Part shown: in pieces, positions 55,480 to 64,000 of the stretch
Layout: the number at the start of each line of letters is the position of its first letter
How positions within the stretch are numbered: position 1 is the stretch's first letter
Origin: Haliotis asinina
Lineage: Eukaryota > Mollusca > Gastropoda > Lepetellida > Haliotidae
Reading direction: 5' to 3'
Assembly (NCBI RefSeq): GCF_037392515.1
Contig: NC_090280.1
Location: 76,861,004-76,925,003 of the forward strand
Length of the DNA stretch: 64,000 nt
Notes under the pieces: model-generated
Database searches by the model: none
Told to the model about the DNA's origin: nothing
What the model saw: the letters and a program-made list of their open reading frames with translations, nothing else
Made by a program: the position numbers and the translations under genes

Positions 55480-55999
55480 GTCTGCGTGCGTGCGTGCATA
55501 TGTACGTGTGTCATACATACGTGTAGACAAAATCAATAAAGGTGACATTAGCTATTTCAAAGCTGTCAATAACACAGTGCCCGCATATCCATACATCGCA
55601 TGAATAAGATAGAGCCTTAAAATCAACACTTTGAAATGTCACATACCTGTGAGGCTAGATCTACGTTGATGAAGACTATCTGGTAGTGCGCGATGGTCGC
55701 TGGTGCACTCTGGACCCTCCCTGAACAAACACCCACAAGTGGGCGGCCAATCATCGGATGTGAAGAAGGGAGGCAATTCAGTCTGGCATAATGTGCGAGA
55801 CAAATTTACTCTGCATGGGGTAGTCGATACGTGTTCCATTCCAGGCACGAACTCTTTTGTGATAAATATTTGATTTGTTACATTTGATAATGATGTTTTT
55901 TTAATTTTCTCTATGAATTTGTTTTGTTACATGTAGCGAATTATTACTTTTAAAACACTGGATCCTTTTAAACTTTATATGTACAGAAATCATACTAGT

Positions 56000-57553
56000 T
56001 TACAAAACTCGTGCAATCAATGCTTGTGCCAGTTTACATAATACGAGAGAAGCAGTTATCAGAATGAATATCAAGAACAAAAACACATCCAGACAGACGT
56101 ATTTGTACCAAGGAAGGTCAAGACCAGCAGAGCGCATATGTGAGTCGCCATATTTGATCACGTGATCAATCCAATACGCAATTTGTTGTCGAGAATTCAT
56201 TGGCCTATCCCTCAAAAGTTTAGAAGCTCTCAACACATTCTTTTTAAACACTGGATTTTCTACGATTTGGCTGATGGCATCTGCAAAGTCTGCTGCCGAA
56301 TTTCTGTACAGATCTAAAGCTAAGCCATATCCCTTGTGTTGTAATCTTTGAGTGTTATAATACTGATCAGCGAACATTGGAACTCCTAACATCGGTACAC
56401 CGTGGTATATGCTTTCGAAATAACCATTATTTCCTCCGTGGGTGATAAACAGCTTAGTTTTGGAACTGCCAAGAAGGTCATTTTGGGGTATCCATTTCGT
56501 CAGAAGGCACTTAGTCTGGTTCCACGAAGGTTTATCAGATTTCCATACAAAGTTATAATTGGTCATCGAAAATGCCTGTTGTAACTTGTCTGTCAGTTCC
56601 GTGGAGAGAGTTGTGACACTGCCTCCGAAAGAAACTATCACCACGGAATCTGATATGTCATAAAAGTCTTTGAATCTTCCAGAAAGCATACTAGAATTTC
56701 TGGCAGAAAGACCTCCTACTAGAATCGTGTTTGGCATCAATGGTCTTGGAAAGTCCGCAACAAAGTCCTGTTCAACCATCCATAGCTTAGCGTTGATCAT
56801 GAGCTGTGTAAAGGTGATAGGGGTGTTGTCCGGCGCATAGGTCACCACGTCGCTTTCATAAATGAAGGGAGGCAAGTCAAGCTTCATCAGATATGCCAAC
56901 GTGTTCTTTACCCTCTGCAAGAAGGTCATGCTATCCGTTCCTATGTCACCATGAGCGAGATAAGGTAAATAGGAAGGTAGAGTTGGATTTCCACTTCGCC
57001 AAGGGTCGTATGAATTTCCAAGTATGCAGAAAGGCAAATCCAGTATGTATGGAATAATGATTAACGGAAGACCAATATCGCCATTTGCAATGACCAGATC
57101 AAAGCTCTTATCCCTGATCTCTTGAAGCATGTCCGAATCTGTAAGAATCTTATGGTTTATCTCTCGTACTTTTGAAAAGGAAGAAATAGGGATGGTTCTT
57201 ATATCAATCATTCTGTTTAAAGTGTTTTTCCAGTTTGTCACTGTTACAATAAACTTTGACAAAGTCCATCCTGGGTCCAGAGCGCTGAGGAAAGCGGAAT
57301 ACAATTCGTCGTTCACATCCATTGATCCAAGTCCTTTCATTCTGATCAAATTGAGGCTTGAGTTCGTGACTGTGGACGATAGGTAGTCAGGGTAAGCCGT
57401 CCACAGTTCGTGTCCGTATCGGCTGAGGTCGTCGATGGCGAAGTTCATTGTTTGCAGATGACTGTACTGAGGGAAGGTGAGGTATAGTACCTTTCCTGCT
57501 TCCGTGCACCACGTCGTAGCCAGCACAGAGAGGATCACGGTTGCTGGAGTCAT
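56000..57553 (-). CDS. UGT: UDP-glycosyltransferase (UGT family)
   Basis: A 517-residue type I membrane enzyme of the ER that moves a sugar from a UDP-sugar to small lipophilic molecules. The chosen start (57553, MTPATVILSVLATTW) gives a signal peptide; a 14-residue in-frame extension upstream contains an actatcgcag acceptor and is probably intron or leader. The N-terminal half has FPQYSHLQTMNF with the likely catalytic His at residue 32. The C-terminal half has VSFGGSV, then the UGT signature from WIPQNDLLG (about 354) through LFITHGGNNGYFESIYHGVP and MFADQYYNT. A membrane helix at about 488-507 is followed by a short tail (KLAQALIARVL) without a classic dilysine signal. Having the coding region in one exon is unusual next to vertebrate UGTs but common in invertebrate expansions. 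Its substrate is unknown; it is adjacent to and on the same strand as the C45 triplet. Confidence 0.92.
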   Translation of the reverse strand: MTPATVILSVLATTWCTEAGKVLYLTFPQYSHLQTMNFAIDDLSRYGHELWTAYPDYLSSTVTNSSLNLIRMKGLGSMDVNDELYSAFLSALDPGWTLSKFIVTVTNWKNTLNRMIDIRTIPISSFSKVREINHKILTDSDMLQEIRDKSFDLVIANGDIGLPLIIIPYILDLPFCILGNSYDPWRSGNPTLPSYLPYLAHGDIGTDSMTFLQRVKNTLAYLMKLDLPPFIYESDVVTYAPDNTPITFTQLMINAKLWMVEQDFVADFPRPLMPNTILVGGLSARNSSMLSGRFKDFYDISDSVVIVSFGGSVTTLSTELTDKLQQAFSMTNYNFVWKSDKPSWNQTKCLLTKWIPQNDLLGSSKTKLFITHGGNNGYFESIYHGVPMLGVPMFADQYYNTQRLQHKGYGLALDLYRNSAADFADAISQIVENPVFKKNVLRASKLLRDRPMNSRQQIAYWIDHVIKYGDSHMRSAGLDLPWYKYVCLDVFLFLIFILITASLVLCKLAQALIARVL

Positions 57554-57811
57554 GGCAGCAGCATCTGCGATAGTGAAAGCTGAAGGATAATTCATCCATC
57601 GGTTAAAGCCAAACTACATGCATGTTCTTTACCATCTTTAATTTTTAATGGTGTTGTATCTATATTGACTTTTGTCACCGACCTCCGTTTACTCAATTAT
57701 GACAAAGATATCCATCTTTTATGCATTCAGTTTGTCTCGCTGCTGCATACTGGTGGGGCAAGACATGCTCAGAGTTTTGCACCTGTGTGAACACAGCTAT
57801 AGTGTCGGTGT

Positions 57812-57925
57812 GTTGTAATGACGGTTAAAGGGCTGGCTCGAGGTGCCGAACACCCTGATATGATTCCCCATATGGGTACAATGTGTGAAGCTCACTTCTG
57901 ATGTCCGCCACCGTGACGTTGATGA
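57812..57925 (+). repeat. SINE family A, truncated
   Basis: Forward copy with gtaatgacggttaaagggct, tgatatgattccccatatgg, acaatgtgtgaagctcactt and gtgacgttgatgaaatctt. The 3' tail is absent. It lies about 250 bp upstream of the UGT start. Confidence 0.75.
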
Positions 57926-57929
57926 AATC

Positions 57930-59430
57930 TTGTTAAAGAGTTACTTGGATAATTGGATATTTTTCACCGTTATGATGTCTTTTGCGCTAATTAGAACTGT
58001 TCCCCTTGGAAATCGAGTCTGGTCATAGACCGATGGGGAATTCGAGACTTGATTTTCTGAATGGCTTTATTACTATAGCGCTGATTATTTTACTGCATAT
58101 TATTGATGCGGCTTCTGCGGATTTTATAGCTTCGTATTACTCCGATTGGTTGTAAAAAACTATTCACGAGGTATTTCTCGTAATAGAATGGAGATGCTGT
58201 ACATTTTATAGTTTAATTAAATTTGAGATGTTAACTTACTGTAGCGTAAAACCCCGAAAGACTAACAGAAATAGCGGACTCGTAATTATTAATGAAAAAG
58301 TAGATAGGAAACTGAATGAATTTAGATATTTCAAACTGGCAATATTTTCGACATTACTTGATTGTTCAGTTTTAGAAAAAAGAATCTTACTTATCGTTTG
58401 CTGAAATGAGATCAAGACGAAATCATCTCCAATACAGCGTGTAACTATGTTTAACCATTGCTACATTACCATCATTTTAGCAACTTGCCAGAAATAACAG
58501 TATAATATGTTCTTGAAATATTCATATCAATGAGAATGCGTGTCCATCTATACTTACATGTCTTAAAACACGAGCGAACGTCCATATTCCGCCTACGACC
58601 TTTTCTACGCGCTGTCACGAGAATGGTGCATGGCCTCTGCATTATATTTTTATACGTTTTTATCCAAGATATATTAATTGAAAATGGTGTTAATGAATCA
58701 GTTGGTGGTGTTTTATACTGATAAGCGAGGAAGATGGGACGTTTGATAACTCTTTGATATTCAACTCATTTAACCGCAGTATCAATAACTGCCATATGTT
58801 ATTGCAATGAAAGCGATTTCATCGTTGTCCTTGACCTTGGCTCGCTGGTGCTACAATGTTCAGTGTATTAATAACCTTGTATCAGATCCCATGTATCTCA
58901 ACACGCGAACTTACACAACAGTCGATGCTATATACTTTAAATTTAAAAAATGCAACATGTACAATGAAATTGTTTATTAAAGTTTCCCGTTTCTTCATTA
59001 TGTTACATAGGCATAATAATCTACCACGTGACCTGTTTTGCCACGCCCTTTGGGACCCGAGGTATGACGAGAGGCCTCAATAGCCAGACACCCCATAAGA
59101 CAGATACCCCCGAAGTCAGACACCCACTAGTTAGACAGTAGAGTAGGGAAGAATCAAGCGCACCTTTACGTTGACAATGGAATAGTCTCTCTCTATATAT
59201 AATATGACAATGCTACCTTTAAAAGAAGCTGCAGACAGTGTTGAAACCCCACACCTTCTTTACCACGACACAGCCCAGGCAGCTAAGCTTCCATGACAGA
59301 TGCAAGGCCATGACATGGTTACATGATAGTGAATGCCATAAGAAGTGTTGTCCGCTGTCTTCAGCCCAGCCCTGGTTAACCAAATCATATTTCACTAACA
59401 ACGATTCATTACACCCATCGTGCCGCCTGC
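57930..59430. other. intergenic, nothing firm
   Basis: AT-rich sequence without a recognised gene. A run of agacac/ccc motifs near 59080-59140 is weakly repetitive. Confidence 0.4.
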
Positions 59431-59437
59431 TCTGTCA

Positions 59438-59706
59438 TATATCGTGCCCTGTCTTACAGCGTGCTCTGTCGTACAGCGTCATATGTCAGACAGCGTGCTA
59501 TGTCGTACAGTGTGCCCTGTCGTACAGTGTGCTCTGTCGTACAGCGTCATATGTCATACAGCGTGCTATGTCGTACAGCGTGCTCTGTCGTATTCTGTCG
59601 TACAGCATGCTCTGTCGTACTCTGTCGTACAGCGTGCTCTGTCGTACTCTGTCGTACAGCGTGCTCTGTCGTACTCTGTCGTACAGTGTGCTCTGTCGTA
59701 CTCGTA
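59438..59706. repeat. 17-bp minisatellite with 27-bp higher-order units
   Basis: The first part is built of 17-bp units of the type tgtcgtacagcgtgctc with a gtcatatgtca variant. From about 59585 the array switches to a 27-bp unit in which an extra tgtcgtactc block (10 bp) is added to each 17-bp unit. Long mirrored open frames over it are only repeat by-products. Confidence 0.88.
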
Positions 59707-59717
59707 CATCGTGATCT

Positions 59718-59870
59718 GACAAACGGAAATCTGGAAATCCTGGAGGTCTCAATACGCGGTTCGGGCGCTAGAAAGGTTTTATATGAATCACATATTACGT
59801 TACAAAAACCCACATAACAGGTGTAATCAGTGTGCCGGATGAAATGTGAATCATTGTACGACGTCATCAA
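59718..59870. repeat. dispersed repeat family C, copy 2
   Basis: Partner of 26948-27175, beginning aacggaaatctggaaatcc at the very edge of the minisatellite and holding gcgctagaaaggtttta and aacaggtgtaatcagtgtgc. Confidence 0.5.
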
Positions 59871-60365
59871 ACAGGGGCACTCTGTGAAGTCTTAGTTAAA
59901 GACATCCTGTAAAACCAGAATGTAACATACAGAAATGCGATTTTTTTCAAAGTTTAAAGGCAAAATTAATTTGTAAATACCATTTTCTAATGAAACACGG
60001 AATTCAAATTCAGTTGTCTGTAGTGTCTTCACTTTCATACGATAAAATTCAGATCGGCTGAAAAGTAGGTCATTGTCTGAACTGGTTAATGTTTCGGTTT
60101 GCTACAAGTGGGTCGGTGTACATCGTACAGCTGCAGTACAGTTGAACCCCTTATGTAAGAAATGCGATCATGCGATGGACGGCCGATATACCAAAGTCTA
60201 TTCAACGTCTCCGAGAATGGTTCATAGTCGTACGAGTTCATGCCTTCTGCTCTAGTCTCCAGAGGATTTCAATATGGCTGCTGTTTATGAGCCAAGGTTA
60301 CTAAAGTCCAATTCGAGGATACTGTTAGTCATACTGGTAGCTGCAGACCTAGAAGTCTGAGGTAA

Positions 60366-60575
60366 GAGAGAGTGGGTGAGTGAGTGAGTTTGTTTGTTGA
60401 CATCGCATTCAGCAATATTCCTGCTATGCGTCAACGGTCTGTATATAATCGTGTTTGGACCAAATAATCCTGTGATAAACAGCATGAGCATCCATCTGCG
60501 CAAATGAGATGACACGTGTCAACCAAATGAGCGAGCATGACCATCCGATCAAATCAGTCGCTTCTTGTTGCAATG
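60366..60575 (+). repeat. family B repeat
   Basis: Forward copy from gggtgagtgagtgagtttgt through ggtctgtatataatcgtgtt and aacagcatgagcatccatct to cagtcgcttcttgttgca. The distal end is missing. Confidence 0.82.
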
Positions 60576-60579
60576 TGTT

Positions 60580-61555
60580 ATCATATAAACTTGTTTAACA
60601 CATGGTCTACAGGAGGACGCTGGTGTAAATAGTGAACCGTTAGTAAATACTATAAAGTATACATGGGTTTGATTTAAAATATTCATCAAATTTAATATAC
60701 TCATTGAAGAGCTTCGTTAGGTTCCGTCGTTTGCAAACTGTGTCTTTTGTATGAAGAAAGTGGGAAATAATTGCGCCCTTCCTGTCCCTCTACTTTCGAA
60801 TGTATACTCAACCGAAAATATAGTATCTAATAGTTTATGATATGATCCGTGTAATACTTGAGTATTGTGGTGGTTCTTAACTTTTGTTGTTGAGAATATG
60901 AAATGATAACAGATAAAATGTTGTGTGTCAGTCTTCGATAACAAGATAGTTTTATAACTAATATCGGACAACTTGAGCTGTGTCAACTGTATCGTAGCCA
61001 GCCTCCGTGTTGGAGTTTCTATAGCACCTAGAAGGTTGGTGTTTGGACCCCGAGAAGGTATCTCATTAGATAACGTTAGGATATGGTATTTGTTGTTGCC
61101 CAGCCTTGTGCTCGATATTTAGGACTAAAACACGGACTGGTCAGACTGGGATCAGTAAAATGTGGTGCAACCATGTTTAACTACGTATCATATTGTTGTG
61201 ATGTAAAACGTCTGAAAGAAACGCCCCCAAACATTTTTCTGGTCGAAAACAAAATTAAGCAAATTATGGCAACATTAAAAGTTTATAGTGAAAAAACAAT
61301 AATTCAGCACCAGTAAATAATGGATAACAAGAAGAAAAACGAGGCAGTTCGTGATCTAATATCACATGAATGGCACTGGGTCGCATTATCCAGTATTCCA
61401 TCACAAATGCAGAATAGACTGGGAGCTTTTACAAATCTGGGCAGCACATATTGTTCAATACTGGGTGTGCCCACCCCAGTGATGTAGGCCCGAACCCGGC
61501 GTCGAACTGTTGGTGAGTCTTCTGACGTCCTGATTATGGAGCCGACGTCGTTCTT
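60580..61555. other. intergenic, nothing firm
   Basis: No supported gene. The minus-strand frame at 61304-61687 is Ser/Arg-rich and adjoins the Tc1-like remnant, but I could not match it to a transposase. Confidence 0.4.
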
Positions 61556-61639
61556 CTTGCCCGGGAAACTGCTAAAGCGTTCCTCTTCAATGGCTGATTT
61601 TGGCGTTTCCGAATACAACGTCCCACTTGACCCAGAAGG

Positions 61640-62035
61640 CGCTCGGATGGGGACAGATCTTGAAGAGCTGGAGCCTACTCTCGTCACTAAACCGCACTCT
61701 TCGCTAGTTCCGCTGCTGCCAGTGTGGCATAGTCCTGGTCCATCTCAGTCTGGCACGTCGATGTTGGCACGTTAACGCCATGTCCTTGATACAGATACCA
61801 TGATGGCGGAATCGTCTGCCGGAGTCTGTCTGCTGTCTGGATGTCCGTAGTGTCCTCTTCAACTTCCAGTCGAGAACGTGTGGCAAGTCTGGCGATGGTG
61901 AATTTGCAGCATCCCATGGTCCTAGCCTCATGCTCTTGTGTTGCTCCCACTTGTAGCATCCCGATTGCTCTCTCCCTCTGCTTTGCTGTTAAACGTGGTA
62001 TGTTCCTGTTTGTCAGTCGATTAAAATAGTGTAAT
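61640..62035 (-). mobile_element. Tc1-like transposase, N-terminal remnant
   Basis: Reading right to left: IPRLTAKQRERAIGMLQVGA, TQEHEARTMGCCKFTIARLA (helix-turn-helix that binds the terminal repeats) and DRLRQTIPPS, then in another frame RARLRWTRTMPHWQQRN and RRVRFSDESRLQLF, which holds the first catalytic Asp. At least one stop and one frame change separate them. The rest of the catalytic domain was not found to the left. Confidence 0.8.
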
Positions 62036-62322
62036 AAAATAGAAATGGTCAGCTTTTATACTCTAATTTGACACAGGTAATGTTGTGCACAATTTCCATT
62101 TTACGCGTGAAAATTCATGTTTTTTCCCCAAAATACGAAATGCAAGTGCAGGCGTTCAATGGGAATACATATGCTGTGTTCGTTAGATGTGTTTTAAGCT
62201 ATTTTCAAACAGACTGACAATTATTTTGACAATTTACAGTCATGTGTATTTGTGTGGTGTTTCGTTTAGGCTTAGTTTACATACAGGTCGCTATATCTAG
62301 AATTGGTCGTCAATAACTCAAG

Positions 62323-62513
62323 CATGTCATCAGAGGGGACTATCAGGATCAGGTCAGACTTGCTGACTTGGTTGACACATGTTATTGTATCCCAGTTGTG
62401 TAGATCGATGCTCACGCTGTTTATTATTATAATGTCTGATCAAGACTCGATTATTTACAGACTGCTGACATATAGCTGGAAGAGTGCGCCGTAACGGTAA
62501 ACTCACTCACTTC
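62323..62513 (-). repeat. family B repeat
   Basis: Reversed copy with gacttggttgacacatgtta, gtgtagatcgatgctcacgc, gactcgattatttacagact and actcactcac. It has a small extra attattataatgtctga insertion. Confidence 0.8.
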
Positions 62514-62969
62514 TACACCAATAATTGATAAAACTGTCATGACACTATGCAGTCATGTAAGTGTCGTTTTGTCAGTAATAAAATCATATCGTGTTTGTCA
62601 AGATCATAACAAACAAACAAACACACTACAAGCCTGGTTCTTGGGAATATTTTTCAAAACACATGGTAAAAGAAAGTGATCGTGACTCACAAACACCGTG
62701 TAGGTGTCCCAAAATCTGCCCTTGCCAAACAACGTGGCCAGCGGAACGAAGACGATTCATTTGATGTTGACGGTTTCATGACACGCCCAAAATGAGCGAC
62801 TGGCCCGCAATCATCTCATTTCTACACTCCTGCTGATGCGGCGGCATAACACTGTAGTAGGTGATGACGTCTCTGTGAGTATCGGTTGCACAGGGACTTT
62901 CTGATGTATGGCCATTCTGACTGACATGACCAGAAGGTCATGAAGGTCCCATGAAGGTCCTTGTTAGAA

Positions 62970-63178
62970 TATTGGCCTTCAGTAACACATGCTAGTCGTA
63001 AGAGACGACTAACGGGTTCGGGTTGACACGACTTGTTTGACATATGTCATCGGTTCTTCATTGCGGAGAGGAATGTTCATGCCGTTGATAACTGGATTGT
63101 CTGCTCCCGGACTCGATTATTTACAAAGCGGCTCTAGCTGTAATATTGCTGAGTGCGGCGTAAAACTAAACTCACTCT
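62970..63178 (-). repeat. family B repeat
   Basis: Reversed copy with ttcagtaacacatgctagtc, gacgactaacgggttcggg, ggattgtctgctcccggact and gagtgcggcgtaaaactaaa. Confidence 0.85.
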
Positions 63179-63275
63179 TTCGTTCGTTCGTTCATTGATT
63201 GATTGATTGATTGATTGATTCAGTCCGTCAGTCAGTCAGTCAGTCAGTCAGTCAGTCAGTCAGTCAGTCAGTTAC
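63177..63275. repeat. compound (TTCG)/(GATT)/(CAGT) microsatellite
   Basis: Three different tetranucleotide runs follow one another between a family B tail and the 3' half of a SINE, consistent with growth from the SINE tail repeats. Confidence 0.9.
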
Positions 63276-63287
63276 TCATTCAGTCCT

Positions 63288-63384
63288 TGAAAATGTGACT
63301 CCCATTTCTAGTTTCCCACGCCTTGATATTGCTGGAATACTGCTAAACGCGGCGTAAAACCATACTCACTCACTCATTCCTCGA
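63288..63384 (+). repeat. SINE family A, 3' half
   Basis: Forward fragment with ctcccatttctagtttccca, gatattgctggaatactgct and gcggcgtaaaaccatactca, ending about 60 bp before the start codon of the last gene. Confidence 0.8.
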
Positions 63385-63445
63385 GATGGTAAGGTAGCTC
63401 GCCATGCTGAAAAACTCACTCACTTCTTATTCCCTCAGCTGGACA

Positions 63446-64000
63446 ATGCACTGGGCACTTCTTGTACTGCCCCTGGCGTGGGCTATCCCGACACCCATCA
63501 TCACCCCACTTTCCCCGTCTGGACTAAAATGGGAAATACCAGGTGAGTCTTTTATTCCGTCCAGGCACGCGAGATCCGAATTGATCTTCAGTAACCCATG
63601 CTTGTCTTAAGAGACGACTAACGGGATTGGGTGGTCAGGTTCGCTGGCTTGGTTGACACATGCCATCGTACCCCAAATGCGTAGATAGGCGCTTCTGCTG
63701 TTGATTACTGGATTGTCTGGTCCAGACTCGATTATTTACAAACCGCCGCCATATTGCTGGAATATTGTTGAGTGCTCCACGAGAGGTTCAATAGCAAAAG
63801 GACAAGGGGGAGGGGGAAGGGGAAGGTGGGAACACCCCTAGATGTAATGATGAAACGGTAACGTGTGTATGATAACGCAATAATGCAAGTGTTTCCATGG
63901 CAACAGACGCTGGTTATGACCTGGTGGCCGTTCACTTCAGCATCAATGCAGATCTCCCCGGCGTCCAAGCCGGTCGCTACAACGTTGACATTCCGAGAAA
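63446..64000 (+). CDS. secreted protein, unrecognised, first two coding exons (partial)
   Basis: Exon 1 is 63446-63542 and encodes a signal peptide and proline-rich start: MHWALLVLPLAWAIPTPII then TPLSPSGLKWEIP. Its donor is GTGAGT. Exon 2 starts at 63907 after ggcaacag and, joined in phase 1, reads DAGYDLVAVHFSINADLPGV followed by QAGRYNVDIPR to the window edge. A ccctcag acceptor lies 7 bp before the ATG, so a non-coding 5' exon probably exists. The beta-strand-like pattern after residue 33 suggests a globular extracellular domain, but I do not recognise the family. The gene runs off the right end. Confidence 0.6.
63583..63778 (-). repeat. family B repeat in intron 1 of the last gene
   Basis: Reversed copy with ttcagtaacccatgcttgtc, gacgactaacgggattgggt, ctggattgtctggtccagac and ggaatattgttgagtgct. 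It lacks the gagtgag tail. Confidence 0.85.

Noticed and set aside
57554-57595. Upstream start for the UGT giving 14 extra residues
   Set aside because: The extension contains a splice-acceptor-like actatcgcag and would push the signal peptide away from the N-terminus; the internal ATG at 57553 fits better.
59238-59870. Several overlapping open frames with Cys/Ser/Tyr- or Arg/Gln/Ser-rich repeats on both strands
   Set aside because: They are translations of the 17/27-bp minisatellite in different frames, not proteins.
61304-61687. 127-codon Ser/Arg-rich minus-strand frame
   Set aside because: It adjoins the Tc1 remnant but does not follow the transposase order; I could not identify it.

Overview
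The window looks like nuclear DNA from a marine gastropod, most probably an abalone (Haliotis). The base composition is AT-leaning and the genes are split by long introns with GT/AG ends. The whole window is peppered with two related short repeats ending in GAGTGAGTGAG/CTCACTCACTCA next to an 'acgccgc...agcaatattccagc' block, which I know as typical of abalone genomes. The species call rests on those repeats, not on any search.

Layout. (1) About 1-7612, minus strand: the 5' part of a Ras GTPase-activating protein of the RASAL1/RASA4 type. Nine coding exons can be placed, from the start codon through two C2 domains to the edge of the GAP region, and the gene runs off the left end. (2) About 14.7-25.4 kb, plus strand: two tandem paralogues for small secreted cysteine-rich proteins with von Willebrand factor C (VWC)-like domains. 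The second is complete in three exons with a TATA box and a poly(A) signal; the first has two exons and stops inside its second VWC domain. (3) 28.8-30.0 kb: a decayed DDE transposase. (4) About 30.2-32.1 kb, minus strand: the first three coding exons of a secreted EF-hand protein. (5) 36.2-52.6 kb, minus strand: three tandem paralogues of a C45-type N-terminal-nucleophile hydrolase, related to the acyltransferase of penicillin synthesis and to Drosophila Tan. All have uninterrupted coding regions and keep the Gly-Cys self-cleavage site. The flanks of copies 1 and 2 are collinear, so they come from a segmental duplication that was later broken up by DNA transposons, including a 1.4-kb long-inverted-repeat element. 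(6) 56.0-57.6 kb, minus strand: a UDP-glycosyltransferase with its coding region in one exon. (7) 63.4 kb to the right end, plus strand: the first two exons of an unrecognised secreted protein.

Between the genes the DNA is mostly dispersed repeats: about 30 copies of a tRNA-derived SINE, about a dozen copies of a second family with the same 3' end, several Tc1-type remnants, palindromic MITEs and minisatellites with 9-, 10-, 16-, 17-, 28- and 34-bp units. No rRNA gene, convincing functional tRNA gene, CRISPR array or retroviral element was seen. The genes do not form one obvious pathway. The clearest functional grouping is the hydrolase triplet with the adjacent glycosyltransferase on the same strand, which could act on small amine or amide conjugates; that is inference.
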